Shown here: positions 16,568 through 25,395 of the stretch, piece by piece
Layout of the letters: the number at the start of each line of letters is the position of its first letter
Numbering within the stretch: the stretch's first letter is position 1
Assembly (NCBI GenBank): GCA_963812775.1
Contig: CAWEWH010000001.1
Location: 186,001-250,000 of the forward strand
DNA: 64,000 nt
From: CAWEWH01 sp963812775
Lineage (GTDB): Bacteria > Pseudomonadota > Alphaproteobacteria > Rhizobiales > Beijerinckiaceae
Direction of reading: 5' to 3'
Program-made: the position numbers and the translations under genes
The notes under the pieces: generated by a model
Databases searched by the model: none
Told to the model about the DNA's origin: nothing
What the model saw: the letters and a program-made list of their open reading frames with translations, nothing else

Positions 16568-17380
16568 CTAGCGCCAATCGACGGCGTACGACGCGACCGG
16601 TTGCGCAAAGCCTTTCAGATCGCGGGCGCCGATTTCAAGAACTTGAAAGTCATCGCCAACGAGATCGCGCACCGCTTTCGAGATGAGGATCGCCTCGGGC
16701 TCCGCCGCCTGGCAGAGCCGGGCAGCCATCTGCACCGTGGTCCCGAACAGGTCGTTGCTGTCGGCCACCGGCTCGCCGACGTCGAGGCCAATGCGAATCT
16801 GGAGCTTCTCCTTGCTCGCGAGATTGAATGCGTCGAAGGCCTGTTGAATGGCGCGGGCGCACGCAACCCCGGCGGCCGTGTCATCGAACGACGCCATGAT
16901 GCCGTCGCCCGTGTGCTTCACCTCGCGCCCGCTCTTGTCCTTCAATGCGCGGCGAACAAGGGAATCGTGCGCGCGGATCATCTCCACGGCGCGTGCATCC
17001 CCGAGGCGCGCCGTCATGGCGGTGGACCCGACAATATCGGTGAACATGATGGTCCGTAGCGCCGGATCGACCGCGACCTTCGCGTCCGGGCCCGTCGGCA
17101 CCGGGTCTGAAACGCGCCCCAGGAACGCCTCGACCGCTGACAGATCAACTTCGATCACGTCCTTGGCCACGTCTCCATGCGCTTCGTCATGGACCCGCAT
17201 GGCCGTCTCGATGTCCGGCGCATTGACGAGGCAGAACGCCGTACCGCGAGCCTGGTCATACCAATAGGTCAGGAAGCGCACGCCGTAGCGTTCCTGCAAC
17301 TCCAGATCCTTGCGGTGGGCTTCAGCGACGTCAGCCGCCGTGAGCCCCGTCATGTCGTGTCGGTCGAGAAAGATCGGCAT
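16568..17380 (-). CDS. DUF4242 - adenylate/guanylate cyclase fusion protein
   Basis: 270 aa from ATG 17380 (AGGAG about 8 bases upstream). Residues 1-90 are a DUF4242 domain (MPIFLDRHDMTGLTAADVAE, FCLVNAPDIETAMRVHDEAH). Residues about 105-270 are a class III nucleotide cyclase (LRTIMFTDIVGSTAMTARLG with the metal Asp, GREVKHTGDGIMASFDD, RIGLDVGEPVADSNDLFGTT, VQMAARLCQ). It is probably soluble. It makes cAMP or cGMP from ATP/GTP, with DUF4242 as a possible sensor. It lies just upstream of the broken membrane cyclase in the same orientation, 190 bases apart. Confidence 0.9.
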   Translation of the reverse strand: MPIFLDRHDMTGLTAADVAEAHRKDLELQERYGVRFLTYWYDQARGTAFCLVNAPDIETAMRVHDEAHGDVAKDVIEVDLSAVEAFLGRVSDPVPTGPDAKVAVDPALRTIMFTDIVGSTAMTARLGDARAVEMIRAHDSLVRRALKDKSGREVKHTGDGIMASFDDTAAGVACARAIQQAFDAFNLASKEKLQIRIGLDVGEPVADSNDLFGTTVQMAARLCQAAEPEAILISKAVRDLVGDDFQVLEIGARDLKGFAQPVASYAVDWR

Positions 17381-17724
17381 GGGCACGCTCCTACGCCTCC
17401 ATTCTACGAGGGACTGCCGCCCGTACCAACCCAGAGAGCCGCCGTCGGAGAGATCGAACGACTCAAGGAGCACGAAAACCACTCGGAGCCGCCGCTTTTC
17501 CCGCTCCGGACGCATCCGATGCATCGTGAGCGAGAGCTTGGGCGCGGCGCCAGCGCCCATCTTCACCGGATGCGTCGCCGCCTCGCCGAACGGCGCCGCC
17601 CTCACGCCGCCATTCGTCTCCGTGATGCCGTTCGCCGCCACCGCTCAGTGACGCGCCTCACGCTCGCAAGCACCGCGGGCGCGTAGCCTCGCCAAAGCCG
17701 CGGCAACCCGCGAAGGAGACTGAC

Positions 17725-19533
17725 ATGAGCAAGGTCGATCCTGGCGATTTCTCGCGTCCTCCGCCTCAAGATGCGCGTGTCGATGTCCCGGCCGCAGCCG
17801 CCAACGAGGGCCGGCGACGGTTTCTGGCGACGGGAGGCGCCGCGGCGCTGACCTTCTCGGCATGGCCCGTCGCGCCGGCGGGCGCGGGGCAGGTCCTCGC
17901 CGGAGAGGGCAAGGCCGTCGAGGCCCCAGAGGCCAAGAGCAGCGACGCCTTCCGCGAGCGCGCCTATGCGGTGCGCGTGGCGGCCGCCAATGCGTGCCGG
18001 GATGCTCCCGTGCTGGCGCATCCGGACAATGGCGACGAGGCCCGCTATGCCAACCTGATCGGCTCCGACAGCCGCGGCCTGCCGCACAATCAGCGCGGCG
18101 AGGTCGATCCCGCCGCCTACAGAGCGGCACTGAAGGCCTACGCGTCCGGCGACCCGGCCGACTACGAGGCCATCCCGCTCGGCGGCACGCGCAAGCAGGC
18201 CAATCCCATCGGCACGCTCGCGGTGAGCTTGTCGGGCCTCAACACGACGCAGTTCGCAATCCCGCCCGCCCCGGCGCTCGCCAGCGCCCAGCGCGCCGGC
18301 GAGGCCGTCGAGCTCTATTGGCAATCGTTGCTGCGCGACGTCCCCTTCAGCGAGCTCCGCAACGACACGGGCAACAAGAAAGTGGTGGCGGCGGTCGACG
18401 AGCTCAACAGGCTCTCGGCCTTCGACGGGCCGCGCGCCGACGGCCGCGTCACGCCGGAGACGCTGTTCCGCGGCACCGCCCTCTATGTCGACAAGTCGGA
18501 TGCCTCCGGCCGCACCGGCCGCTACGTGACGCCGCCCGGCACGCTCGCCGGACCCTACATCTCGCAGTTCCTGCTGCGCGACGTGCCGTTCGGGGCGCAG
18601 TTCATGTCGGCGCGCATGCGCACCACGACGCCGGACAGCGAGTTCCTCACCAACTATGACGAGTGGCTGAGCGTCCAGAACGGCAAATCGTCGGGCAAGT
18701 CGGAGAAGTTCGACGACAAGCCGCGCTTCATCGCCAATGGCCGCGACCTCGCCAAATACGTGCACAACAACCCGGCCATGGTGTCGGCGGCCGCCATGCT
18801 GCTCGGCAACGGGCCCGACAAGGCGAACCCGGCCTATGGCGGCTTTGGCACGGCGCTGAGCGCGACCAATCCCTACCTCAAGTCGAAGACGCAGGGCGCA
18901 GGTCCGCCAAGCTTCGGCATCGCCTACGTGCTCGGCCTCCTGCCCTACATCACCGCCCGCGCCGTTCGCGTCGCCTATTGGCACAAGTTCCATGTGCATC
19001 GCACCTTGCGGCCCGAGGCGTATGCGGGCCTCGTCCACCACCGGGTCGCCAACAAGGTCGACGACTATCCGGTGCACCCCGAGGTGCTCAATTCGCAGGC
19101 CTTGGCGCGCAGTGCCGGCGAGCACGGGACTTATCTTCTGTCGCATACCTACCCGGAAGGCTCGCCGGTCCACTCGTCCTATCCCGGCGGCGCCTCGTCG
19201 ATCGCCGGCTCGTCGGTCACGGTCCTCAAGGCCTTCTTCGACGAGGACGCGGTCATCGCCAACCCGATGCAGCCCGACCCCAACGACCCGTCCCGGCTCG
19301 TTGCCTACCAGGGGCCGCCGCTGACGGTCGGGGGCGAGTTGAACAAGCTCGCCCTGAACTACGCCTTCGGGCGCGACTGGTCGGGCATCCATTGGCGCTC
19401 GGACGCGGCCGCCTCCCTCGCCATCGGCGAGGATCTGGCCATCAGCGTCCTGCGTGACGAGCGCACGACCTATCGCGAGGCCTTCGACGGCTTCCGCTTC
19501 ACGCGCTTCGACGGCAGCAAGGTCAGCGTGTAG
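17725..19533 (+). CDS. Vanadium-dependent haloperoxidase-like protein, Tat-exported
   Basis: 602 aa with a twin-arginine signal (RRRFLATGGAAALTFSAWPV near residue 30). The C-terminal half carries the vanadate/phosphate pocket of the vanadium haloperoxidase / PAP2 superfamily: K420 to E430 (KFHVHRTLRPE), then HSSYPGGASS (483-492) and GRDWSGIHWRSD (549-560, Arg550 and His556). In classical enzymes the middle motif is SYPSGH; here it is SYPGGA, so the acid-base His and the adjacent Ser are replaced. Activity as a haloperoxidase is therefore uncertain. GGAG lies before the ATG. It stands alone and converges on the acyltransferase gene (11-base overlap). Confidence 0.82.
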   Translation: MSKVDPGDFSRPPPQDARVDVPAAAANEGRRRFLATGGAAALTFSAWPVAPAGAGQVLAGEGKAVEAPEAKSSDAFRERAYAVRVAAANACRDAPVLAHPDNGDEARYANLIGSDSRGLPHNQRGEVDPAAYRAALKAYASGDPADYEAIPLGGTRKQANPIGTLAVSLSGLNTTQFAIPPAPALASAQRAGEAVELYWQSLLRDVPFSELRNDTGNKKVVAAVDELNRLSAFDGPRADGRVTPETLFRGTALYVDKSDASGRTGRYVTPPGTLAGPYISQFLLRDVPFGAQFMSARMRTTTPDSEFLTNYDEWLSVQNGKSSGKSEKFDDKPRFIANGRDLAKYVHNNPAMVSAAAMLLGNGPDKANPAYGGFGTALSATNPYLKSKTQGAGPPSFGIAYVLGLLPYITARAVRVAYWHKFHVHRTLRPEAYAGLVHHRVANKVDDYPVHPEVLNSQALARSAGEHGTYLLSHTYPEGSPVHSSYPGGASSIAGSSVTVLKAFFDEDAVIANPMQPDPNDPSRLVAYQGPPLTVGGELNKLALNYAFGRDWSGIHWRSDAAASLAIGEDLAISVLRDERTTYREAFDGFRFTRFDGSKVSV

Positions 19534-20707
19534 CGCGCTGCGGTTTTGGATCGATGTGCCGGGCGTCGATCCTCCCAAGCGCCGTCGCGACGGACGGGGT
19601 ACCGTCCGTCCGACGGCGCGCCCAGGCGCCCGCGTAGTCGATGATCGGCTTCTCGAAATAGCGCCAGCTCGCCCAGGCGAGCAAAAAAGTCAGAGCTGTC
19701 GCGAGCCCGACCGCCGGCCAGCCCATGCCGGGCGCAAACCAGTTCGGCGGCAGCCTGAACAGCATATGCGCTGCAAGGCCGAGCAGCCCGACGTGAAAAA
19801 GATAGATCCCGTAGCAGCGCACGCCGCACCAGCGCACGAACCGCACCGCAGACGAAGCCTGCGCGCCGGACCCGGCGAATGCGAGCGTCGCGAAACCGCA
19901 CACGATGGTGTTGTGCGCAAAGCTCGACAGCGGCAGCGGCGTGCGGATGAAGACCGAGCCCAGATAGTAGGCCAAGATGAGTCCGACGGCCGCCGCCCGC
20001 AGCGGCACGCTATGGCGGACGACAAAGTCTCGAACGCCATCCGCGCGCCAGAGCGTCGCGCACAGCACACCCATGAACGGCGCGTCGAGCCGCGACGGCG
20101 TCATGACGATCGCTGCTTGATCGACGAACACGCCCCTTTGCCGCATGATCTCGACCGCGACGATGACAGCGAGGCTGAACGGGGCGACCGCGCGTATCGG
20201 CAGCACATAGATGACGACCGCCGCCAGGATGTAGAACTGCATCTCGATCGCAAGCGTCCACGTCACCGAAAGCCAGGCTGCGCCCCACGAGGTCAGCGCA
20301 TAGAAATTCTGGGTGAAGGTGAAGTATGAGAGGAGCGGGATGCCGTCGAGCTCCAGCAGCCACGGGAAGGCGCCACGCCAGCGTCCGCCGACGGCGAACA
20401 TGAGGAGAAAGACCCCGAGCCACGCAAAGTAGAGCGGCAGAATCCGGCCGAACCGGCGTGCGAAATATGATCCGAAATAGCCCGGCGCCCCCTTGGCCGC
20501 CATCAATGAGCTGCCGATCAAGAACCCCGAGAGAACGAAGAACAGATCGACGCCAAAGAACAGCAGCGACGTGAGCTCGTGAAGGATGCTTAGAGCGGGG
20601 GTCCGCAGAACGCTCGTGTTGTTGAGGTAGTGCCAGCACAGCACCGCCAGCACGGCGCCGCCGCGCAACGTGTCGAGTCCAGGCGAGCGACGAACAAGCT
20701 CGTGCAT
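19523..20707 (-). CDS. Acyltransferase 3 family membrane protein
   Basis: 394 aa with about ten hydrophobic segments. The start has LRGGAVLAVLCWHYLNN, followed by GVDLFFVLSGFLIG and YFARRFGRILPLYFAW, the hallmarks of the OafA/YrhL acyltransferase family (the conserved His is replaced by the CWHY arrangement). The end has YGIYLFHVGLLGL and SWRYFEKPI. Such enzymes acetylate or acylate surface sugars or peptidoglycan in the inner membrane. No polysaccharide genes are adjacent, so the substrate is unknown. Confidence 0.9.
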   Translation of the reverse strand: MHELVRRSPGLDTLRGGAVLAVLCWHYLNNTSVLRTPALSILHELTSLLFFGVDLFFVLSGFLIGSSLMAAKGAPGYFGSYFARRFGRILPLYFAWLGVFLLMFAVGGRWRGAFPWLLELDGIPLLSYFTFTQNFYALTSWGAAWLSVTWTLAIEMQFYILAAVVIYVLPIRAVAPFSLAVIVAVEIMRQRGVFVDQAAIVMTPSRLDAPFMGVLCATLWRADGVRDFVVRHSVPLRAAAVGLILAYYLGSVFIRTPLPLSSFAHNTIVCGFATLAFAGSGAQASSAVRFVRWCGVRCYGIYLFHVGLLGLAAHMLFRLPPNWFAPGMGWPAVGLATALTFLLAWASWRYFEKPIIDYAGAWARRRTDGTPSVATALGRIDARHIDPKPQRATR

Positions 20708-20842
20708 CAGAGGTCCGATGGCGGGCGCGAAGGCGGTTGATCGTATCTGCTACTACCGCAAGGCGCACCAAAGCCATAGGCTGCCCGCGGTGAGCGCGCG
20801 CCGCCAGAACGTCCCGTTGCGCGGCGTCAAGTCGTCCGGCCG

Positions 20843-22417
20843 CTACTTGCCCGACAGCGTCACGTCCTCGTAGGGGGCCGAGTAGGCGTGACCGGGGATG
20901 AGCCCGAGCCCCGCCTCGCCGACGCGCGGGCCGGCGCCGCCGATGAAGCCGAGCTGCCACAGATGCACGCAGATGTTCCGCTCGAAGACGAGCTGCTGGA
21001 TCTTGTTGAGCATCGCCTCGCGCTTGCCCCTGTCGAGCTCGACATCCTGCTCCCTGAACAGCTCGTCGATGTCCGGGTCGCTGCCATAGACGTATGGCCC
21101 GCCCTTGACGACGAAGGTCTTGAGCCGCGTCGCGGCGTTGCCGAAGGCGCCGGTCTGCGCCTGGATGATGTTCTTGTGGGTCCTCTCCACAAAGCCCTTC
21201 TCGAAGGCGGCCCTTTCGAGCGGCCGCAGCTTCACGCGGATGCCCACCGCCTGCAGGTTGTTCACCACCGCCTCGCCGAGATTGGCGTAGGCGACATCGG
21301 TGTTGTAGTCGCCGGCGTCGAAGCCGTTGGGATAGCCGGCCTCGGCGAGCAGCTTCTTGGCCTTCGCCGGATCGTGGACGAGCGGCGGCGGCTGCCAGTA
21401 GAAGTCGAAAATGTCGGGGATGATGCTGCCGGTGATCTTCGAGTAGCCGAGGGTCAGCGCCTGGTTGATGCCCTCGTGGTCGATGGCAAGACGTGCCGCC
21501 AGGCGCACGCGCGGGTCGTGCCACGGCGATTTCGGATCCCACTGGTCTGCAATATGCAGCCAGTAGGTGCCCTGCAGGACGGTGGGCTTGAGGGTCAGGC
21601 CCTTGGTGCGCTGCAGCTCCTGGGCGAGCTCGCCGCGGATCGAATAGGCGATGTCGACCTCGCCGCGCTTCAGCGCCGCAAGGCGCGTCGACTCGTCGGG
21701 AATGACCTTGAACACCAGGCGCTTCACGTTCGGCGTCTTGCGCCAGTATTGGTCGAAGGCCTCGAAGCTCAGCTCGACGCCCGGCGTGAACGACGCGAAC
21801 TTGTAGGGGCCGGCGCCGATGGGCGCTTTCTTGAAGCCGTCGTCGCCGACCTGCTGGATGTATTTCTTGGGCACGATCCAGTTGGCGCCGCTGGCGCTCG
21901 CGTAGAACGTCATGAAGTCGGGCCACGGCTCCTTGAGCCTGAAGCGCACCCGTAGCGGATCGGGGGTCTCGATGGCGGCCACGCGGCCCTTCAGCTCGCT
22001 GTTCGACGCGCCCTTGTAGCGCTCGAACGAGAACTTCACGTCCTCGGACGTGAGATCGTCGCCGTTGTGGAACTTCACGCCCTTGCGCAGCACGAAGTCG
22101 TAGGTCAGCCCGTCCGGCGACGCGCTCCACGACTCGGCGAGGCTCGGCGTCAGGCGATCGCCTGGCATCGACTTCACGAGCGCATCGTGCAGCGCGTAGA
22201 GCATCATGTAGGGCGTGATGAGCGCCGGCATCTCGGCCGGGTCGAACCAGGTCGGGGCGAGCGAGATGTGCACCGCCCAGGTGAGCTGCCCCTCGGGGGC
22301 GGCGCGCGCCGGACCGGGGTTGGCGACGGCGAGCGCCACGGCCGCCAGCGCCAGGCGGCTCCAGAACGAGATGAGCGACCCGGAACGTCCGGGCCTTTGA
22401 GTGCGATTGCGGGGCAT
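20843..22417 (-). CDS. Orphan peptide-type ABC solute-binding protein (family 5)
   Basis: 524 aa. The signal peptide is LALAAVALAVANPGPARA. The mature part follows the family pattern: PGDRLTPSLAESWSASPDGL, FVLRKGVKFHNGDDLTSEDV, GAGPYKFASFTPGVELSFEA, VIPDESTRLAALKRGEVDIA, AKKLLAEAGYPNGFDAG. No permease or ATPase gene lies next to it, so it may feed another transporter or be a leftover. Substrates in this family range from peptides to sugars and opines and cannot be told apart here. Confidence 0.9.
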   Translation of the reverse strand: MPRNRTQRPGRSGSLISFWSRLALAAVALAVANPGPARAAPEGQLTWAVHISLAPTWFDPAEMPALITPYMMLYALHDALVKSMPGDRLTPSLAESWSASPDGLTYDFVLRKGVKFHNGDDLTSEDVKFSFERYKGASNSELKGRVAAIETPDPLRVRFRLKEPWPDFMTFYASASGANWIVPKKYIQQVGDDGFKKAPIGAGPYKFASFTPGVELSFEAFDQYWRKTPNVKRLVFKVIPDESTRLAALKRGEVDIAYSIRGELAQELQRTKGLTLKPTVLQGTYWLHIADQWDPKSPWHDPRVRLAARLAIDHEGINQALTLGYSKITGSIIPDIFDFYWQPPPLVHDPAKAKKLLAEAGYPNGFDAGDYNTDVAYANLGEAVVNNLQAVGIRVKLRPLERAAFEKGFVERTHKNIIQAQTGAFGNAATRLKTFVVKGGPYVYGSDPDIDELFREQDVELDRGKREAMLNKIQQLVFERNICVHLWQLGFIGGAGPRVGEAGLGLIPGHAYSAPYEDVTLSGK

Positions 22418-22668
22418 CGAAGCCTCCCTGCCAAGCGCGCCGGCATAGGCCGGCCGCTGAGGCGTGGGCCGCCCGCTGGCGTCCTCGTCGAAATCCCCTC
22501 AGGACGGGGCGGACCTTGCGGCTGATTGGTGGTCAGGCGCTTGCGCGTGTCAATGCTCGCGAGGCCGATGGCTGCTGCCGCACAAGGTTTGCCATCACGT
22601 CGCAACGCGGTTCATCAAGGCGGCGCGGAACCATCGCGCGATCAACATTCGCGTTTCGGCATTCGCGT

Positions 22669-23157
22669 TTATCCGCAAGCCTTCAGAAATTTCGCGACCG
22701 CCGACTTCATGCCCTTGGCTGCCCAAACGACCGGCTTCTTGTCTTTGAAGCCGGTGATGGTCACAGGCTTGCCAGTCTGCAGGACGCTGAAAATAGGGTC
22801 GTTGTCCTTGACCTCGGTGACGAGTTCCGTCCCGCCGGTCATCTCGGAGTCCTCGCTGAATTTTGAGATGCCTGTGAGGGTGGCTTTCTTGCCGTCACTC
22901 TGAAACTCCAAGGTTACGGCTTGTCCATCTCCCTCACCGACCTGTTCATTGGCACCGGCCCTCAGTTCGATCGTCTGCGAGTTACGGCATATTGCCCGCA
23001 GGCTTGCGTCGCTCTCCTCCTCGGTCGACCTCGCCTCGAGATAAGGACGCGCCCCATTGCTCCATTTGATCTCGGCAAGGGAGAGGCTCGGAAACAGCAA
23101 GGCTCCCGCCATCGCGGCGCAAATCGACATTTTCCAAGTCGACGTTTTCGTGGTCAT
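22669..23157 (-). CDS. Secreted protein of unknown function
   Basis: About 162 aa from ATG 23157, which has a GGAGGGCAACG leader. A clear signal peptide (MSICAAMAGALLFPSLSLA) is followed by a charged domain: ARSTEEESDASLRAICRNSQ, QAVTLEFQSDGKKATLTGIS, TELVTEVKDNDPIFSVLQTG, KPVVWAAKGMKSAVAKFLKA. I do not recognise a named family. It is probably periplasmic. Not obviously linked to its neighbours. Confidence 0.7.
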   Translation of the reverse strand: MTTKTSTWKMSICAAMAGALLFPSLSLAEIKWSNGARPYLEARSTEEESDASLRAICRNSQTIELRAGANEQVGEGDGQAVTLEFQSDGKKATLTGISKFSEDSEMTGGTELVTEVKDNDPIFSVLQTGKPVTITGFKDKKPVVWAAKGMKSAVAKFLKACG

Positions 23158-23228
23158 CGTTGCCCTCCATTGCCGGTCCCGATTCATGGCATCGTGCTTT
23201 CCCTATCTCAAATAACCGGAGCGCGTGA

Positions 23229-23804
23229 GTGGTGACCGAAGTGCCGCCGCGCCAAGACCACGGCCAGCGCGTCGCCAAGGCCGGCGCCGCCGCCTGGGGC
23301 TTCGCCGAGGCGACGGTCTTCTTCATCGTGCCCGACGTGCTGCTGACGCGGCTGGCGCTCCGCGACCTGCGCCTGGCGCTCGCGGCCGCGGCTTACGCGG
23401 TCGGCGGCGCGCTCCTCGGCGGCACGCTCCTATGGTGGGCGGCGGGCCACGGCCACGCGCCGCAGCTGCTCGCCGCCTTCGCGTACCTGCCGGGCATCTT
23501 CCCTCGCCTCGTCCACGACACCGGCGCCGCGATCGGCGCGGACGGGCTCAAGGCCCTGTTCGTCGGCGGCTTCGTGGGCACGCCCTACAAGCTGCTCGCC
23601 ACCCATGCCGGCGCAACAGGCATCGGGCTTGCGCCATTCCTCGCGGTATCGCTCGCCGCGCGCCTGTCGCGCTTCGTCGTCACCATCCTGGTGGCGTGGG
23701 CCGCCGGCCGCGCGCTCACCGCCCCGTCGCTGCGCGCCAAGCTGTGGCTGCACGCGCTGGCGTGGCTGGCCTTCTATGCCTGGTACTTTACGGTGATGAG
23801 CTAG
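23229..23804 (+). CDS. Conserved membrane protein, possibly SNARE/DedA-like
   Basis: 191 aa with four or five hydrophobic segments. The start is a GTG at 23229 or 23232. The segment AAWGFAEATVFFIVPDVLLT, the repeated GG-rich helix YAVGGALLGGTLLWWAAG and FVGTPYKLLATHAGATGIGL recall small alphaproteobacterial membrane proteins distantly like the VTT/DedA group. Assignment is weak. It lies just before a family B repeat that may act as its transcript end. Confidence 0.7.
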   Translation: MVTEVPPRQDHGQRVAKAGAAAWGFAEATVFFIVPDVLLTRLALRDLRLALAAAAYAVGGALLGGTLLWWAAGHGHAPQLLAAFAYLPGIFPRLVHDTGAAIGADGLKALFVGGFVGTPYKLLATHAGATGIGLAPFLAVSLAARLSRFVVTILVAWAAGRALTAPSLRAKLWLHALAWLAFYAWYFTVMS

Positions 23805-23837
23805 TTAGAAGAGTTTGGATCGAGTTGCTCGGCGCGC

Positions 23838-23969
23838 TGATCCTCCCCCTTCAGGGGGAGGTGGCCGCGCGATGGCGCGGCCGGAGGGGGTCTGGCGGAG
23901 AGATGCCTCAGACCCCACCCGGCGCGCCGCAAGAACGGCGCGCCACCCTCCCCTGAAGGGGAGGGATCA
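23838..23969. repeat. Dispersed palindromic repeat, family B, copy 1
   Basis: 132 bases. The ends TGATCCTCCCCCTTCAGGGG and cctgaaggggagggatca are inverted. The inside carries ggccgcgcgatggcgcggcc and a GGCGCGCCGC hairpin, separated by a ggggtctggcg/ccagaccc-like block. Same architecture as 32508-32637, 34386-34519 and 53505-53640. It sits between two plus-strand genes. Confidence 0.85.
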
Positions 23970-24018
23970 AGCTGTCCGGCAATCTGATTCAACCTCATAT
24001 GGAGCCGGGGATGTTGCC

Positions 24019-24408
24019 ATGATCCGCACCACGACAGTCGCGCTTGCTTTTGCGTGCAGCGCCGCGAGCCTCATCGCGACCGAGGCCGCCGCCCAGGCCT
24101 TCAGCGCCTCGTTCCGCTGGTGCCCGCAGGGGTCGCCGGCCTTCCAGCTGCGCGGCGTGCCGAAGGGGACGGCGAAGATCAGCCTCGCCATGGTCGATCT
24201 CGACGTGCCGTCCTTCCCGCATGGCGGCGGCGATGTGGCGTATGCGGGCCAGGGCAACATCGCCTGCGGGGCATTGCCGAGGGCCACCTATACGGGCCCG
24301 AGCCCGCCGAGCGGCGCCCACACCTATCGCTGGACCATCAAGGCGCTGGACGCGAGCGGCGCCGTCCTGGCGCAGACGACGGCGCAGCGGAAATTTCCGG
24401 AGAAGTAG
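24019..24408 (+). CDS. Secreted PEBP-like (YbhB/RKIP fold) protein
   Basis: 129 aa. The signal peptide is VALAFACSAASLIATEAAA. The mature domain is a short phosphatidylethanolamine-binding-protein-like fold: FQLRGVPKGTAKISLAMVDL, DVPSFPHGGGDVAYAG, YTGPSPPSGAHTYRWTIKAL. The Y-GP-PP-G-H-Y motif is the family's ligand-site signature, and the D-DVP loop is present. Length is shorter than typical YbhB (about 160). The ligand is unknown. Confidence 0.8.
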   Translation: MIRTTTVALAFACSAASLIATEAAAQAFSASFRWCPQGSPAFQLRGVPKGTAKISLAMVDLDVPSFPHGGGDVAYAGQGNIACGALPRATYTGPSPPSGAHTYRWTIKALDASGAVLAQTTAQRKFPEK

Positions 24409-24425
24409 GACGGACGCCGATCGCG

Positions 24426-24698
24426 CTAGCCGGCCTCGCGCGCGGCCGCCTGCGGCAACGCCAACATGCCGCGCGTGATCACGTCGTGGGGATCGGGGGC
24501 CACGTATTTGAGCGGCAGGAGGAACGGCACGTCGGTGGGGCTGCGGCGTTCGAGATAGAGGTGCAGCCCGATGCAATGGGCAATGACCTGCGGATCGTAG
24601 CCGAGCTCGCGCGCAATCTCCCGCACGCTGATGCCGTTCGGGCTGCGCGACACGGCGGACGCGATGAGGAGAAAGAGATAGTGCGTCTTGGACTGCAT
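24426..24698 (-). CDS. Conserved hypothetical protein (90 aa), possible winged-helix
   Basis: Reads MQSKTHYLFLLIASAVSRSP, NGISVREIARELGYDPQVIA, HCIGLHLYLERRSPTDVPFL. The middle part looks like a small helix-turn-helix (VREIARELGYDPQVIAHCI), which would suit a DNA-binding protein, but there is no family I can name. It converges on the PEBP-like gene with a 17-base gap. Confidence 0.55.
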   Translation of the reverse strand: MQSKTHYLFLLIASAVSRSPNGISVREIARELGYDPQVIAHCIGLHLYLERRSPTDVPFLLPLKYVAPDPHDVITRGMLALPQAAAREAG

Positions 24699-24859
24699 GC
24701 TGCGACGGGCCGGCTCCGGCGCGGCTGGGCCGCGCCCTCTCGCGGGAGACTGTCACGGGCCAATTGCTCGCCACAACGGCAAGCGCCGATTAGCCTTAAA
24801 TGCTAAGGATCGCGGGGCGGGCAATGCGGGATTTACCAAACCCTGGCGCTCTTTCTGTT

Positions 24860-25390
24860 TCAGTCGCTGCCGCCTGGCGGTTCGGTCAACACCCAGCGCG
24901 TCACCGCCTGATGAAAGTTGAGCGGCCCGGGAACCGTCCGGTGCGTCTTCACGTATGAGAACCCGGCCTTCTGCAAGGTCCTGTTCGGGGCGACGTTGAA
25001 GGCGTTGGGCTCGCAGTAGAGCCGCTCAAGCCTCAGCGTCTCGAAATAGATCCTTGCGCCCCTCCTCACGCATTCCGTGCCGTGACCGCTGTTCCGGCGG
25101 CCGGCGTCGACAATGTGCAGGTGCATGAACGCCTCCCTGCCGAACCTGATCTTGTCGACCGTCGAGAAGCCGATGGCCGCGCCGTCCAGCTCCCAAACGA
25201 TCAGCAGGATCGCGCGCTCCTCGCGGCGCCGGGCATAGTCCCGCGCGTAGCGCTCCCGCCACGCGTCGGGCGCCGGCAGCCGCGTCGGATCAACGCCCAG
25301 CATTTCCAGGTGCTCGGCAGACGCCTGATGAAAATAGTCGATGATCAGGCCGACTTCCGAAAGCTCCATCTCCCTCACAATGAGCGCCAT
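24860..25390 (-). CDS. GNAT-family N-acetyltransferase
   Basis: 176 aa. GNAT features are REMELSEVGLIIDYFHQASA at the N-terminus, AIGFSTVDKIRFGREAFMHL for beta4, a GRRNSGHGTECVRRGARIYF loop in the acetyl-CoA position and LYCEPNAFNVAPNRTLQKAG for the late helix (RimJ-like arrangement). It begins 5 bases after the end of nadR and so is the third gene of a pnuC-nadR operon. Its substrate is unknown. Confidence 0.88.
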   Translation of the reverse strand: MALIVREMELSEVGLIIDYFHQASAEHLEMLGVDPTRLPAPDAWRERYARDYARRREERAILLIVWELDGAAIGFSTVDKIRFGREAFMHLHIVDAGRRNSGHGTECVRRGARIYFETLRLERLYCEPNAFNVAPNRTLQKAGFSYVKTHRTVPGPLNFHQAVTRWVLTEPPGGSD

Positions 25391-25395
25391 CGTCG

